From Phoronis australis (taxonomy: Eukaryota > Phoronida > Phoronidae), in contig NMRA01001141.1 of the NCBI GenBank assembly GCA_002633005.1, positions 1 to 49,822 of the forward strand: a stretch of DNA of 49,822 nt, given 5' to 3'. Positions 30,890-41,646 of the stretch are shown in pieces; positions within the stretch are counted from its first letter, which is position 1, and the number at the start of each line of letters is the position of its first letter. The translations under genes and the position numbers were made by a program. Below the pieces are notes generated by a model. The model was not told where the DNA came from. It did no database searches and saw only the letters and a program-made list of their open reading frames with translations.

Positions 30890-31710
30890 TCTCGACAACA
30901 GATTGCTTTATGGATGACCAGAGCGGTAAAAATATTAACAACACCTTCTGTCGTTTTTTGGAGTCCAAGAGCAAGTCCTTCGAAGACAGAATGGAATGAC
31001 AGGGCCAACAGAAGCAACATAGATCGGATAACCGAGTGAGAACTCAGATCTGCATGAACTGAGAAGTCATCATGTAAATGGCTGTGCCCGTGGTCATGGT
31101 GTCCGTGGCCATGGTGACCGCGGTGGTGTTCCTCTGAGATCACAACGTCTAAGTTGGATTCGGCTAGAGTTAAATCTTGATCTAAGTCGGGAGAGACCGG
31201 GCGTGAAGGTTTCTCCTGGTGTATGATTGGTCGATCACAGATTCCAACGGAGAGAGCGCGGTCAGACTGATACGATAATGATGCAATGGAACTCTTTCTT
31301 GAGGACGCTCTACTCGCACTTGGCAATAAGGGTTCCTTCTCTGCTTCAACACTGCCCTGGTGTTCTTTCGCGTATAAGACGAGTTGTTCAATGAGTAATA
31401 TTAGGAACAGTCCAAACACCATTACGAATTCCGCAAACGGGAATGACGTCACCACTTGGTACTGATCAAATGCTTCATTGACTTGCTCTCGCACATGGGG
31501 AAACAAGTCAAGAAAACAGGTAGCAAGAAACACGCCACCCGCGAAACATGAGCAAAAACTGATTGCTGTATAATATCTATGCTGCTTGTTGCTGTCGGTT
31601 GTGTTTTTTATGACGCTTATGAACTTGACGGGTATCAAGCTGAAGCCGAACGTAACAACGAAGAGCGCACACAGGACCAGGACTTTTGTTATCCACACTT
31701 CGAGCGCCAT
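30890..31710 (-). CDS. ZIP zinc/iron transporter (SLC39A1-3 type), 5' coding exon only
   Basis: ZIP proteins import zinc (and iron) into the cytosol. From the ATG at 31710 the frame gives about 270 residues. TM1 is at 6-30, TM2 at 46-66 (CFAGGVFLATCFLDLFPHV, the family signature), and TM3 at 91-113. A long cytosolic loop carries Ser/Arg-rich stretches and a His-rich metal-binding run at 195-212 (HHRGHHGHGHHDHGHSH). TM4 is at 229-250 with HSVFEGLALGL, which supplies metal ligands, and TM5 begins with IFTALVIHKAI. The frame then meets a likely donor (GA|GTATAC, 30889) and a stop at 30880. The family normally has eight TM segments, so TM5-8 must come from exons that I cannot find in the window. 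An acceptor-like GCATTTCAG at about 31764 suggests an untranslated first exon. This is either a long-intron gene or a truncated copy. The open frame itself is undamaged. Confidence 0.88.
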
Positions 31711-31759
31711 CTTTTTTCTTCATTTGTAGATTTTATTTTTCAAGTCCTCCAATATCCCT

Positions 31760-32318
31760 TCCTGAAATGCAAAGTTTAAACGAATGAAAAGACACGAAAT
31801 CACACACCTTTTGTGTATGAAGTTGAAATAACCAGCTACGATACTGATACGTCCAATGTGTAGCCTGTCGAAGCAGGTTCAATAAATATGATTTGCTTGT
31901 GCTTGTCAACTTGCTGCGAAACAGAAACGTCCATTAGTTTGGCTTTAGGTTTCATTTTATTCAATCTAGTGATACCCTACTTAATATTAAAAATAATCTA
32001 AATAAACGTCATTTTCGACCTTAGCCACAACGAAAAGTTTAACAGCGACTTGAAAACAGTAAGCTCGTGACACGCACACGCGCCATTGGCAATTTTTTCG
32101 ACATCTTTAGGGCGATAATTACAGCTTCACCGAAGAAACCATTTCTCAGAAATTCAGTATACACTAAAAACCTATAAAGAATTGACACCATAGAATAGTA
32201 GACCGGGAATGCTAACTTCGATATCGTGCCACTAAGGTTGCGCCGAGCATGCTTGGGATTTGTTCGCATTCGCTTTGTTCCGTTGTCGGTTCTTGCTATG
32301 GAATAAAGGGCTTAGGTG
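31760..32318. other. ZIP gene upstream region, no gene recognised
   Basis: It presumably holds the ZIP promoter and 5' UTR. No other coding signal. Confidence 0.35.
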
Positions 32319-33235
32319 CATAGGCGGATTTAGGGGGGGCAAGGGACCCTTGACAGCAAGAGCGCAGGAAATGTTGAGTTTATTAATTAATCCCGGTAAT
32401 TAACATTATACGGCTGAAACAAGATNATTTCAAGTATCAAATTCGGAACACGGCGCAATCGTAACGGAACTATGGCTAAGTATAGAGTATAGGCTCTCCC
32501 GCGATATCTCAAACGACCGGCAGTGGCGCTGCGCACTACGACTCCGTTTCCGTCGTCTGCTTCACTGTGCAATGAAGAAAATTACTTCATTTTTAAAGAA
32601 AATGGAATCTGAGTGACAATGAAAAAACTGCTGGTAAGATGTGAATTTTAATCGAAAACTTAGAGAATCACTCAGAAACTCATAATTCTCTCTTTGACAA
32701 ATCTTAACTTAAGACGATTTCCAAAGCAATCGCTTCATTATTACCAACACAAAAAACGGATTTGGTATTTTGAGCAATTGAAGACTATTTTAAATACAAC
32801 AAACTTGTTACGAACTAATTGCACAAAATAAAAAAGTGTAATAAATATTACAAAATGAAGTAGGTTTCGCGCACAAACGCTGTGCACCATAAACAAAAAG
32901 GTCTCTTAGAATCAATGTGCGAGTGAAGTCGTGATGGTGCAGTGGTTAAGATCGCGCGTTCTATCCGCCAGGTCGTGAGTTCGAGTCTAACACTTTCAAG
33001 TTTGACACATTCTGTTTTTTTTTTCTTTTGCCTTTTTTGATAATACTTCAGGAATCAAGGAAAATGCTTGATTTTTAAAGAAAAAAACAAAAAAAAAATT
33101 CCTGGCGGGAGGAGGGCAAACCCCCCTCCCGACCTCCCCCCATTCGGTGCTATGCGCATCTACAATCGTGCTTTGCGCAAATGTTTACAGACAAAATGTT
33201 GGCCCTCCCCTTGTGATATCCTAGACCTGCCACTG
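32319..33235 (+). mobile_element. Family C DNA transposon, internally deleted copy
   Basis: The left end, CATAGGCGGATTTAGGGGG, through 32542 matches 40576-40819. From 32536 to about 33125 it matches 45100-45695. The two halves join at CTACGAC (32536-32542), which is present at both breakpoints of the longer copy. The right end, read inverted, is CAGTGGCAGGTCTAGG...AAGGGGAGGG, resembling both its own left end and the sequence at 49767. A tRNA-like segment lies at 32935-32990. Non-coding, with one N at 32426. Confidence 0.6.
32935..33024 (+). ncRNA. tRNA-like Pol III promoter with T-run, inside family C
   Basis: A-box-like TGGTGCAGTGGTTAAG (32935-32950), B-box-like GAGTTCGAGTC (32977-32987) and a T-run ending near 33024 resemble a tRNA-derived Pol III unit. 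The counterpart at 45502-45607 keeps the same layout, so the segment travelled with the element. No full cloverleaf forms. Confidence 0.45.
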
Positions 33236-33326
33236 AGCTGGAATTTTTGCTTGATACAAACGAAGTAAGTTTAGAGCCATAGACAACATAATACTATGAT
33301 GTCTATGTTTAGAACACAGGCGCTAG

Positions 33327-33495
33327 TAGTCCAGTCATTCTAGGGCTCCAGAGGGCCCAACCTAGAAAAAATTGCAACAGAAGGTTTTTTTGCATAAATG
33401 GCATCTTCAAACATCCCTTGGTGTCAGAAAAAAAATCTACCGAAATCGGAGTGGCGGAAGTCGGTTTTGCAAGATGGCGGACAAAATGGCCGACA
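33327..33495 (+). repeat. Left TIR of the 3.7-kb element
   Basis: Begins TAGTCCAGTCATTCTA and ends with an AAGATGGCGGAC motif. Further ATGGC-rich motifs continue inward to about 33835. Confidence 0.7.
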
Positions 33496-34433
33496 AAACC
33501 GGTGATTACTGTTTTCTGGCATATTACTCTTATGTAACAGCTAAAAATAAAACAATAAAGTTTGTCATTGATTATATACTTTTCATAACAGGCATACCAA
33601 TCAAAAGATGCCAATTTTCCGTAAAATAAAACCAATATGGCCGACAAAATGGCGGCCGAAACGGCAATTTGGTACATGTTGCAAGATTTCTTTTTATATT
33701 TTGCCCTGAAAATGGCAAAAGTTTTATTCTTTTGTAAGTTAGACAATTGAAAATATCTGGACCTTACAATTGGTCACTGGTTTGCGAGAAAAAATTCAAG
33801 ATGGCTGACAAAATGGCCGCCAAAATGGCTGCCAATTCACAAACCCTAATTTACCGCATTTACGTTCTGCAAACTTTGTTTGTAACCTGATACGCATTTA
33901 CACAAAAACATTTTACAATCTACAGTCAGGGTTAATGAGTTGATTGTTTCTATAATTTGTTTTTAAGATTTATATACTAAATGTGGAATTTTAATCACAT
34001 TTTAGATTACATAACATAAAAGTTGGTGTGTTTTTCAGAAAAGGCTTTAGTTAAATTTTCATAATAAATTACACAAACCCAATTATTTTTCTGTAAAATA
34101 TGTTGTTTGAGGTATCAAAAATAACATTTGTTAGAAAAATATGTTATTCTGGTGGAGTTATTGGCTTATTCATTATACAAACCCTTAATAAAATTGGGCA
34201 GGAAGTGGCTTTTTTCTCTGCTATTGGAGATATTATTAGTTGTTCCCAAGCAACGATTTCGTCTGCTGCTGGCATGTATTGAGAATTGGCTGCTGATTTC
34301 ACCTGAATTTGATGAAAAGCAAATAGGATTGTGTAACAAAAAGTTATTGATTAAATTTTAATAGTTAGGACCCACAATTTGTTTAATATGCATGCTTTTT
34401 ATGAACATAGGTAACTGATTTTAGAGGAAATTA
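33496..34433. other. 5' interior of the 3.7-kb element, non-coding
   Basis: It contains two more clusters of ATGGCNGNCAAAATGGC (33630-33660, 33799-33830), then AT-rich sequence. Short frames at 34100-34361 have no domain, though the ones nearest the ORF could be its decayed upstream part. Confidence 0.4.
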
Positions 34434-34439
34434 GTGCCT

Positions 34440-36213
34440 GCAAACAAAACGATAGTGATCTGCAGTCACTTGTTCTTAGCCAGGCTTGGAAGATTTCATA
34501 CTGAGATGAGCTTTCTGGAATGTATTGGATACATAATGTCAAGCACAGGGCTTCAAGGAGTTCTTGAGACGGTGTATGCATCAGACAGTGTGATCCTTAT
34601 GTTAAATGGAAAAAGTGTGGATAGAGCAGTGAGGGGACATATGTTGGTAGACTCAGCACTGAATTCTATCATAAAAGCCAGAGCATTCAACATCCCACTT
34701 CCAAATATTGACAGATCAAGTAACGCCAATCCAAAACCAATGAAGAAAGAAAGTCAGGTTCTTCAGAAATTCCAGCAGTCTGGAATGTCACCAACACAGA
34801 ACACACAGATTACATGCCAAGAGGTGGAGCAGTTCTATGCTTGTACACAAATTTTGGCTCGTCAGAATATGGAGACAGATTCTTCAGACATCTCAGACAT
34901 CCCAACTGATCACATAACTAGATGTATACTATGGGGCATGCCATGTCCAGTCAGTGTCTTCCGATTCTGAACCTTGGATTACAGTGGAATGCCCTCACGA
35001 GAGCTCACTTCTGGTTTCCGACCTACTGCCAATGGTATATTCAAACACGTCTGAATCAGAGTATAGGTCTTCAGGGCCCGGTCTCCAATCTATTTACTCG
35101 AAATGGAACTCGAAATTATGTTTGGCATTTTCTACTCTACTTTTGGGCGAACTCAAGATAAGTGCCTATTATTCTATGCTCGAGTACACAAGAACTTACG
35201 TAGACAATTTATTGCCCTTAGTTCACAGTTTGTAAACCCAATATTAAAGCAATAAGTTCGAGTTTGAACTCGAAATTTCGAGTTTTTACTCGAGTTTGTA
35301 GCACGAATATAAGGGTCTTCAAGGGCAAACTTGAATTAGAAACTCCTATGCATAAACTATAATGTATTTGAGCACAGTCTGATAACCAATTATCTTAAGT
35401 TTGTACAAAAGGAGCACAGAAATTGCCAAAAATAGTTTCAAGTTCGTTTCGAGTACAAAGATTAGAGACCGGGGCCAGAATTCACAGTGGCAGAGAATAG
35501 TTCGTCAGAAGAATCAATGGCCAATGATATTCTTCATGATGATTTGAGAGCTGGTCTGAAGCGGTATGATGATCTTATTGCTGGCATGACGTCTGTTTCC
35601 GACGACGTATGCTCGTCCGAGTGTCTTGTGGGTATTCATAAAAAATCAAAGCACATAAATCAGACTTGTCCATGCAAAGTCCAATCATTAGTCTTTGACT
35701 ACAGTATATGAAGATGATTGACATCCTTCGAATTTTTAAAAGCAGAAATAACGTCAGATTGGGAGCTTCACCTAAAAGCAGTTTCTGAAATGCTGCCTTA
35801 CTTTGCAGCTGCTGGTCACAACTCTTATGCAAAATCTTCACACATACACTTGACTGAAGGAGACGTAGCAACTCAAAGACACCTGTCCAGACGTCAACGG
35901 CCAACAAACCATAAGACAAATTGACAGATTCTGGGCAGGCTTGTCATAATGAGATATGATCTTGTAATTGAACAAATGCTCATGAAAAGTATTAAAACAA
36001 CAGGAGGTTTAACTAGAGGTTGCGAAATGGGAGATACACAGAGTGCATCGTGGCTGCTTTCCTTGCCGGCATGCTCAAGTATAAATGGTGCCATGCAGAC
36101 TGTGACAAACTTAAGTTGTGAAACAAGTCAGCACCATAAAGAATGTACCCAGGCAAGACAGTTGCATGATGACAAAGACATCCGCAGCATTGTTGAATTC
36201 CTCCACAACAGTA
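34440..36213 (+). pseudogene. Broken ORF of a multicopy uncharacterised invertebrate protein family
   Basis: Three conserved-looking blocks are seen. Block 1 (34470-34700) has GRFHTEMSFLECIGYIM, TGLQGVLETVYASD, and GKSVDRAVRGHMLVDSALN. Block 2 (35718-35860) has DWELHLKAVSEMLPYFAAAG and HNSYAKSSH. Block 3 (about 35920-36213) has DRFWAGLS, then DLVIEQMLMKSIKTTGGLTRG, then HKECTQARQLHDDKD, and runs into the N gap. From memory, near-identical blocks occur in many predicted proteins of corals, hydra, molluscs and arthropods without assigned function, which suggests a mobile-element protein. A Ser/Glu/Asp-rich linker (34954-35070, 35487-35600) joins blocks 1 and 2. Damage: a frameshift near 34945, a 407-bp MITE at 35074, TGA stops near 35709, and frameshifts around 35920. 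I know no catalytic motif for it. Confidence 0.65.
35074..35480. mobile_element. MITE inserted in the uncharacterised ORF
   Basis: Arms of about 70 bp: GGGCCCGGTCTCCAATCTA..TACTCGAAATGGAACTCGAAA at the left, matched by the reverse complement of TTTCGAGTACAAAGATTAGA..GACCGGGGCC at the right. TTCA lies on both sides (35070-35073, 35481-35484). Several TACTCGAGT/ACTCGAAATTTCGAGT palindromes lie inside. Open linker codons of the host ORF flank it. Confidence 0.65.
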
Positions 36214-36721
36214 NNNNNNNNNNNNNNNNNNNNNNNNNNNNNNNNNNNNNNNNNNNNNNNNNNNNNNNNNNNNNNNNNNNNNNNNNNNNNNNNNNNNNNN
36301 NNNNNNNNNNNNNNNNNNNNNNNNNNNNNNNNNNNNNNNNNNNNNNNNNNNNNNNNNNNNNNNNNNNNNNNNNNNNNNNNNNNNNNNNNNNNNNNNNNNN
36401 NNNNNNNNNNNNNNNNNNNNNNNNNNNNNNNNNNNNNNNNNNNNNNNNNNNNNNNNNNNNNNNNNNNNNNNNNNNNNNNNNNNNNNNNNNNNNNNNNNNN
36501 NNNNNNNNNNNNNNNNNNNNNNNNNNNNNNNNNNNNNNNNNNNNNNNNNNNNNNNNNNNNNNNNNNNNNNNNNNNNNNNNNNNNNNNNNNNNNNNNNNNN
36601 NNNNNNNNNNNNNNNNNNNNNNNNNNNNNNNNNNNNNNNNNNNNNNNNNNNNNNNNNNNNNNNNNNNNNNNNNNNNNNNNNNNNNNNNNNNNNNNNNNNN
36701 NNNNNNNNNNNNNNNNNNNNN
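36214..36721. other. Assembly gap (Ns)
   Basis: 508 unknown bases. They fall between the third conserved block of the uncharacterised ORF and the element's right end, so the ORF's C-terminal part is unseen. Long frames reported across the gap are not real. Confidence 0.99.
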
Positions 36722-36865
36722 CATCTTGGAAAATGGCGGACGGTGTCACCACAGCCATGTAAAACCATTTCCAATGGATTTTTTGACCCACAAAACATAG
36801 GTAAACCTTTTTGAATTTTTACTCTAGCACATTCCACTCTTGAGTTATAGTGCGCATCAGAAAAT

Positions 36866-37024
36866 CTGGCGGCCATTTTGTCCGCCATCTTGAAAAACCA
36901 ACTTCCGCCACTCCGATTCCGGTAGACTTTTTTTTTCCCACTAAGGGGTATGAAAGGATACGATTTATGCAATAAAACCTTCTGTTGCAATTTTTTCCGG
37001 GTTATCCGTAGAATGACTGGACTA
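36866..37024 (-). repeat. Right TIR of the 3.7-kb element
   Basis: Inverted match to 33327-33495. A further CATCTTGGAAAATGGCGG motif lies just inside, at 36722. Confidence 0.7.
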
Positions 37025-38395
37025 TAGAGTTTATCAGATCCTCGATCACCTCTGACGTCACTCACTATTAAGAAAACGTACCGACATCGACATTTTTGTC
37101 GAACGGAACACCCGAAAACGCTTTAATGGAATGAGAAATTGGGTATGCTACAAAAACCCATGAAACATCTCTTTTCTTCTTTTTAGTCGAACGTGAAATA
37201 GGGCTAACCCTCGTGGGGAATTACAATATTATATACACACAAAACGTACCGAGAGTGGCGTACATGAAGTAATACCCCATGAGACATTACTCCTGTATCG
37301 ACCGAGACAGTATTGCGTAAACTGTGATCCAACAGTTCCAACTGCTATTTTCAAATTGTTGAATTGGACCCCCTTTTAAAAAAACCTGGATCCGCCCTTG
37401 AACAACCTTTCCCGGAGTCTTTCAGCTTCTATACATCTGTTTGACAGTATTTCAGAAGGATTACAAAATTAATCCTTTTAATGGTATCATTAATATATTT
37501 TAGGAGTGCTGGGTGTGGCTAAATAGGACAATAAAACTTTTGTAATACTGAGACACCAAAGGTTTTGAAAAAAATTGAATTTTCACTCAATCCACGTAGT
37601 CCATGTTGTTGACAGCAGCACTGAACTATTTGATGGAATTGTTTGCGTAATAAGCAATTTTGTTAGTTTGGCTATTCATTATAATAGATAAAAATTGATT
37701 GATAAATCTAAAGCACTGAAGCTCAAAAAGTTAATTCATTTGAAAGAAAGAACGTGATTTTATGACTTCAATTTAGAAATTTGTGAAGTCGTGCGTTTGC
37801 GTGACATTCTCCCCCGGACCATTTTGTAATTACAACAGTTATTGTTTTCAGTTTCTATAGCAGGTATACCAACTTTAAGGACTAATGGTCTGCTAGAGTT
37901 TCCTTCTGTGTATATGGTTGTATCTTTCACTCAAATGGTTCACCGACTTCCAAAACCTAGGCGCAAATCAGCCGCCAAAAGAACAATCACCTGCCAGGTT
38001 TTTCCATTCACAATCTTGAGTTATTTATCAACCCTTAGAGTTAGGGGAAATGCCCCCACTGTCAATGGTTGTGAAGTTTTGACTATCGATTGAAATCATT
38101 ATGGTTACATAAACGCATGAGACATTCTTTGATCGGAAGTAGAGGGACCTACACAAAACACAAACTCAATCCTTCAGCATGTAAAAGGCTTTAGATTTAT
38201 ATTATTTGGCAATAAATCTTAATTACTGCATTTCTCTTTCAGGACAATCGAAGTACGTCAGAATCGTGGATTGGCAACCGTCAAGTGAAGAATTTCACTT
38301 ACATGTGAGATATTTGAACAGCTTTTAGTGGAATTCGGGGAAACTCTGACGGCGGTAAAATTCGGACGAGTCTAAATATAGTGTCAAATATACAC
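37025..38395. other. No gene recognised; MITE fragment at 37349-37400
   Basis: TTCAAATTGTTGAATTGG..CCTGGATCCGCCC at 37349-37397 matches the right half of the MITE at 44263-44421. An open frame at 37842-38093 follows an acceptor-like TTGTTTTCAG but has no recognisable domain. Confidence 0.35.
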
Positions 38396-38472
38396 GGGCG
38401 GCGCACCGTAGGGGGATGGGGGGCTTTAGATGGAGGGCTGAAGCCCCCACTTTTTTCAGTGCTGCGCCGCCC
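38396..38472. repeat. 77-bp GC-rich hairpin/MITE
   Basis: GGGCGGCGCA and TGCGCCGCCC close a perfect 10-bp terminal inverted repeat. A second pair, GGGGGCTT and AAGCCCCC, nests inside. It is very GC-rich against an AT-rich surround. Confidence 0.55.
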
Positions 38473-39369
38473 ATGATATAATAACAACAAAACTGCATTA
38501 CAACAAAATGAAAATATTATTTACTTCCGTGAACAATAGTGAGAATTTAACCACCGCCTCACTGGAATTACAACACAGTTTCAGAACATATGACGGTATA
38601 TCATCTCGTTGGCCCGATCCTCCCAAATTCAGTTCGAAACAAAAGTTGCAACAACTTTGTACTGCTTAACCTGATTTTGACAAATATCTTTTGTGCATTA
38701 TCTTTCCGAGGATTGAGAAATTTCCTTAAAAACGAAAAAATTGATTCGACTCTTACTCCAGAGACAAGACTTTGAAATATTCTTTGGTAGACGATAGAAC
38801 GGCGTAGTAGCTCTATCCCCCTGTTCGAGCAGCCGACTATTGTACAAAATTCACCACTACATTGTATACTGAGTAAATTCTTTGGAAAATTCAGCTACGC
38901 AATGTGTGTCTGCTTCAAAATCCCGAAATGTTTGTTCTCCGAGGCTCCGCAAACATGATGGCAGATGACCTAAATAATGACGTCATTCCATAACACCCTG
39001 GCTAAATCGAACGAAGCATAAGATAACCCAGACAGATGTTGCATAACTCAACGCGGGGCTTTGGCAACAGGAGAAAACTTGGTTGTGCTGGCTGCTATTC
39101 CGGTAGCGATACCAAATGCGAAACGAGAGGCTTGCCCCTCGGATGGATTTTTAAGCGGTTTAGCAGAGTCCTCCGGTTAAATTTTACGAGACAATCCCAG
39201 CAAGTAGGCCGCTGGATCGCCGGTGTTATCCTTTATCCCCGGCCGTGTAGAAATGATCGACAACCGCTTTTTTGTACAGTCTTCATTACAAAAATGTGCA
39301 ACACATGTTTCATTACACACGCGCACACTATCATGAATAGCTGAGAAATCTCATAAACAAACCTGTAGG
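38473..39369. other. No gene recognised
   Basis: Frames at 38590-38775 and 39036-39344 have no identifiable domain. Confidence 0.35.
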
Positions 39370-39660
39370 CCAAGTATTAATGTCATGCGAGAATTTGAAA
39401 TCATACGTGAACTTGGAATCCTGTCTGACGTTCAACTTGCTATCTCAAGTTTTTACACGTGACCTCAAGATTGACAAGCATTTGCGACATCTAGTGTGTA
39501 AACTAAGAAAATGATCGCCGTGAGCCGAATGTCACTGGTGTACACAGCGTTTGTTATATTTCTGTTTTAATCATTTTCATTACCCGGTTTGTATCTTATT
39601 CTGGGCTTTCCAGTTAACAACTGCGATGTATCTATATTCTCTTGAAGTCTATCTCTGATT
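39370..39660 (+). repeat. Family E repeat, copy 2 (LTR-like)
   Basis: Direct-orientation match to 29520-29830 over several blocks, including GCGACATCTAGTGTGTAAAC and TGATCGCCGTGAGC. The PBS-like end of the first copy is not found here. Confidence 0.4.
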
Positions 39661-39669
39661 ATTAAGGTT

Positions 39670-40575
39670 AGGCCGACTCAAATTTGCACTCAAAGCAATT
39701 TTGTAAAAAAAAACTGACATAGCAAACGATAGCACTGACGAAAACGAATCAAAATATAACCAAGTGTCAAAACGAATTTCATGTACCTACTTACCTATTA
39801 GAGGCTCTTGCTGTCATAATGATTGGTAAAAACCCTAATTTCAGTACCGGCCGCCCCCTGTCGAGCAAGGCTCGTGATAGTCGACAAAAGACGGATTGGC
39901 CAATAAAAACCAATGCAAAGCTGAAGGTTTGAAAGCTTTAACTTCGACAAAAATGCGTATTATTGAATTACCGAAAAATAAAATATAACATTTTGGTGCA
40001 ATACCATAGCACTATAGAAACAGCAAAAATACGTAGCAAATCCCGTATTGGTTGACAGTGTATTCATTCTCAACATGGCACAGCGCGCCGCAGCGCCTAA
40101 GCAGACTATCTGAACCCGTGGAACTGAGTAGTTGGCTAGCTTAAAAATCCACTGTGCCTTGCCGCGGGGCTACGTGTTAATTCATATCTATAAAACCACC
40201 CGCCATTTCTGTCCTCTCTGAGTATTCATAGGATCCACCTGCACGGCGGGCATGAAAAACATATTTTCTTTGACCAGCCTTCCCAAAAAGAATATACCAA
40301 ATATTCAAGGATTTTGTATAGAACTGAAGTCAGTAGAAAGTGAAACACTTTACAAGCCCTGAAAAGGCTTAACTAAATAGCACTACTTCAATTATGTGTA
40401 AACGGATGTTCAGAATACTTAGGCCTATTTTATTGGCAACGCAGTAACCAGTCTGAGAATGCTTGCTTCAATACATATTTTTTGAAAATTGAAAACAGAA
40501 TCATTCCAAGTTTTGGCTTGCTTGAATTTGAAATTGGGTAGAAATCATTCACGAATGTGGTCAAGAGAGTCTCTT
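39670..40575. other. No gene recognised
   Basis: Anonymous AT-rich sequence with a short GC-rich patch near 40080-40110. No long frame. Confidence 0.35.
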
Positions 40576-41065
40576 CATAGGCGGATTTAGGGGGAGGACC
40601 AGGGGGCCCGCCCCCCCCCCCTTGGCTGCCGCAAAAAAAGTAAAACAGAAAGAGCGTGGGGAAATGTTAAGTTTATTAATTAACCCCGTTAATTAAAATT
40701 GTACGGATGAAACAAGATTTAAATGTTTGCAGTTTTAGTGTTGGGGAGGGGGACTATGGCTAAGTTTAGGCTCTCTCGCGATATCCCAGGCGACCGGCAG
40801 TGGCGCTGCTCACTACGACCAGAGACCGTAGAGAGGGAGACGTTTCACCTAGCGAAATCCTATTGGACGGCCACTGGCGGCCATTGTTGTTCCATGGACC
40901 GTAGAGACGTCTAGCGGGTGTGTGTGGGAAAAAAGGAATATGGTTGATACTCGTGGTCAGCGGTCACAGAGACAAGATATTTTATCTGATCATGTAGTTC
41001 ATATAGATTTCCCATAGTTAATACCTCTGAGGGTAGTGCTGTGTCAAGTAACTACAAAACAAGAT

Positions 41066-41154
41066 ATGCCGGCTGCAGTCCCTAAAAAGAGGATCAGAGG
41101 AGCTTTTTGCGCTGCAGAAAAACCGGGACTTGCACTCCCCACTGATAAAGACAG
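41066..41154 (+). pseudogene. THAP first exon in family C, copy 1
   Basis: The ATG at 41066 opens MPAAVPKKRIRGAFCAAEKP, ending in LPTDKDR at an AG|GTGAGA donor in phase 2, the same phase as the THAP-a exon at 17374. Compared with a normal THAP start, the second zinc ligand of CX4C and the adjacent residues are missing, which looks like a small in-frame deletion. The CAT...ACGTCTAGCG leader upstream is shared with copy 2. Confidence 0.5.
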
Positions 41155-41646
41155 GTGAGATATACGAGTGATACAAAGAATTCTTTTTGTGAAAATGCTG
41201 CCTGTCAACCATTGATGCTGGCAGAGTGATTTGAACTTGTCTTACCTTTAAGTTTCAAGGTTTTATTTGATTACTCAAAGCAAAATTGTGGTAATCCGTT
41301 ACATATGGCCGGGATGATGGGTACTAGTACTTGATTTTAGAGCCAGTTACTGAGTTACTCCCAATGAATTACGCCCGTTATTCAGTAGTAGTAACTGGTT
41401 CTCAAATGAATTTTGAGTGTGGGACCCACCTATCAAACTATAACCGAAATTGTCCTGCATGTGTTTCATTACTTAGGGCCTACTGATAACTTGTGTTTCT
41501 ATTCTATGATTGGCTCTAAACTGTAATTTCTTTCACTTCTTCAATTCACTTCAGTGTTTATACATTCAGATCCAAGAGATAGGTGATAAACAGCAAGTGT
41601 GAGGACCTGCTAAGGAGAAATGCTGTGATGTTAACTTGTTCCAGTA

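Larger units (their letters stand above)
33327..37024. mobile_element. 3.7-kb TIR element carrying an uncharacterised ORF family
   Basis: Left 33327-33495 and right 36866-37024 are inverted copies of about 165 bp, roughly 80-85% identical: TAGTCCAGTCATTCTA, AAAAAATTGCAACAGAAGG, TGCATAAAT, CTACCGRAATCGGAGTGGCG, CAAGATGGCGGACAAAATGG. The ends abut TA on both sides, compatible with a 2-bp target duplication. Between them lies one broken ORF (34440-36213), a nested MITE and an N gap that hides about 0.5 kb. No known transposase motif is visible. The repeats are seen directly. That the ORF is the element's own transposition protein is inference. Confidence 0.7.

Noticed and set aside
33309-33746. 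Minus-strand 145-aa ORF across the left TIR
   Set aside because: It runs through the terminal repeat and ATGGC-motif clusters. The right TIR copy does not conserve the frame.
35949-37065. Very long open frames spanning 36013-37065 and 35949-36800
   Set aside because: They are open only because the N gap cannot contain stops. Only the short real flanks carry information.
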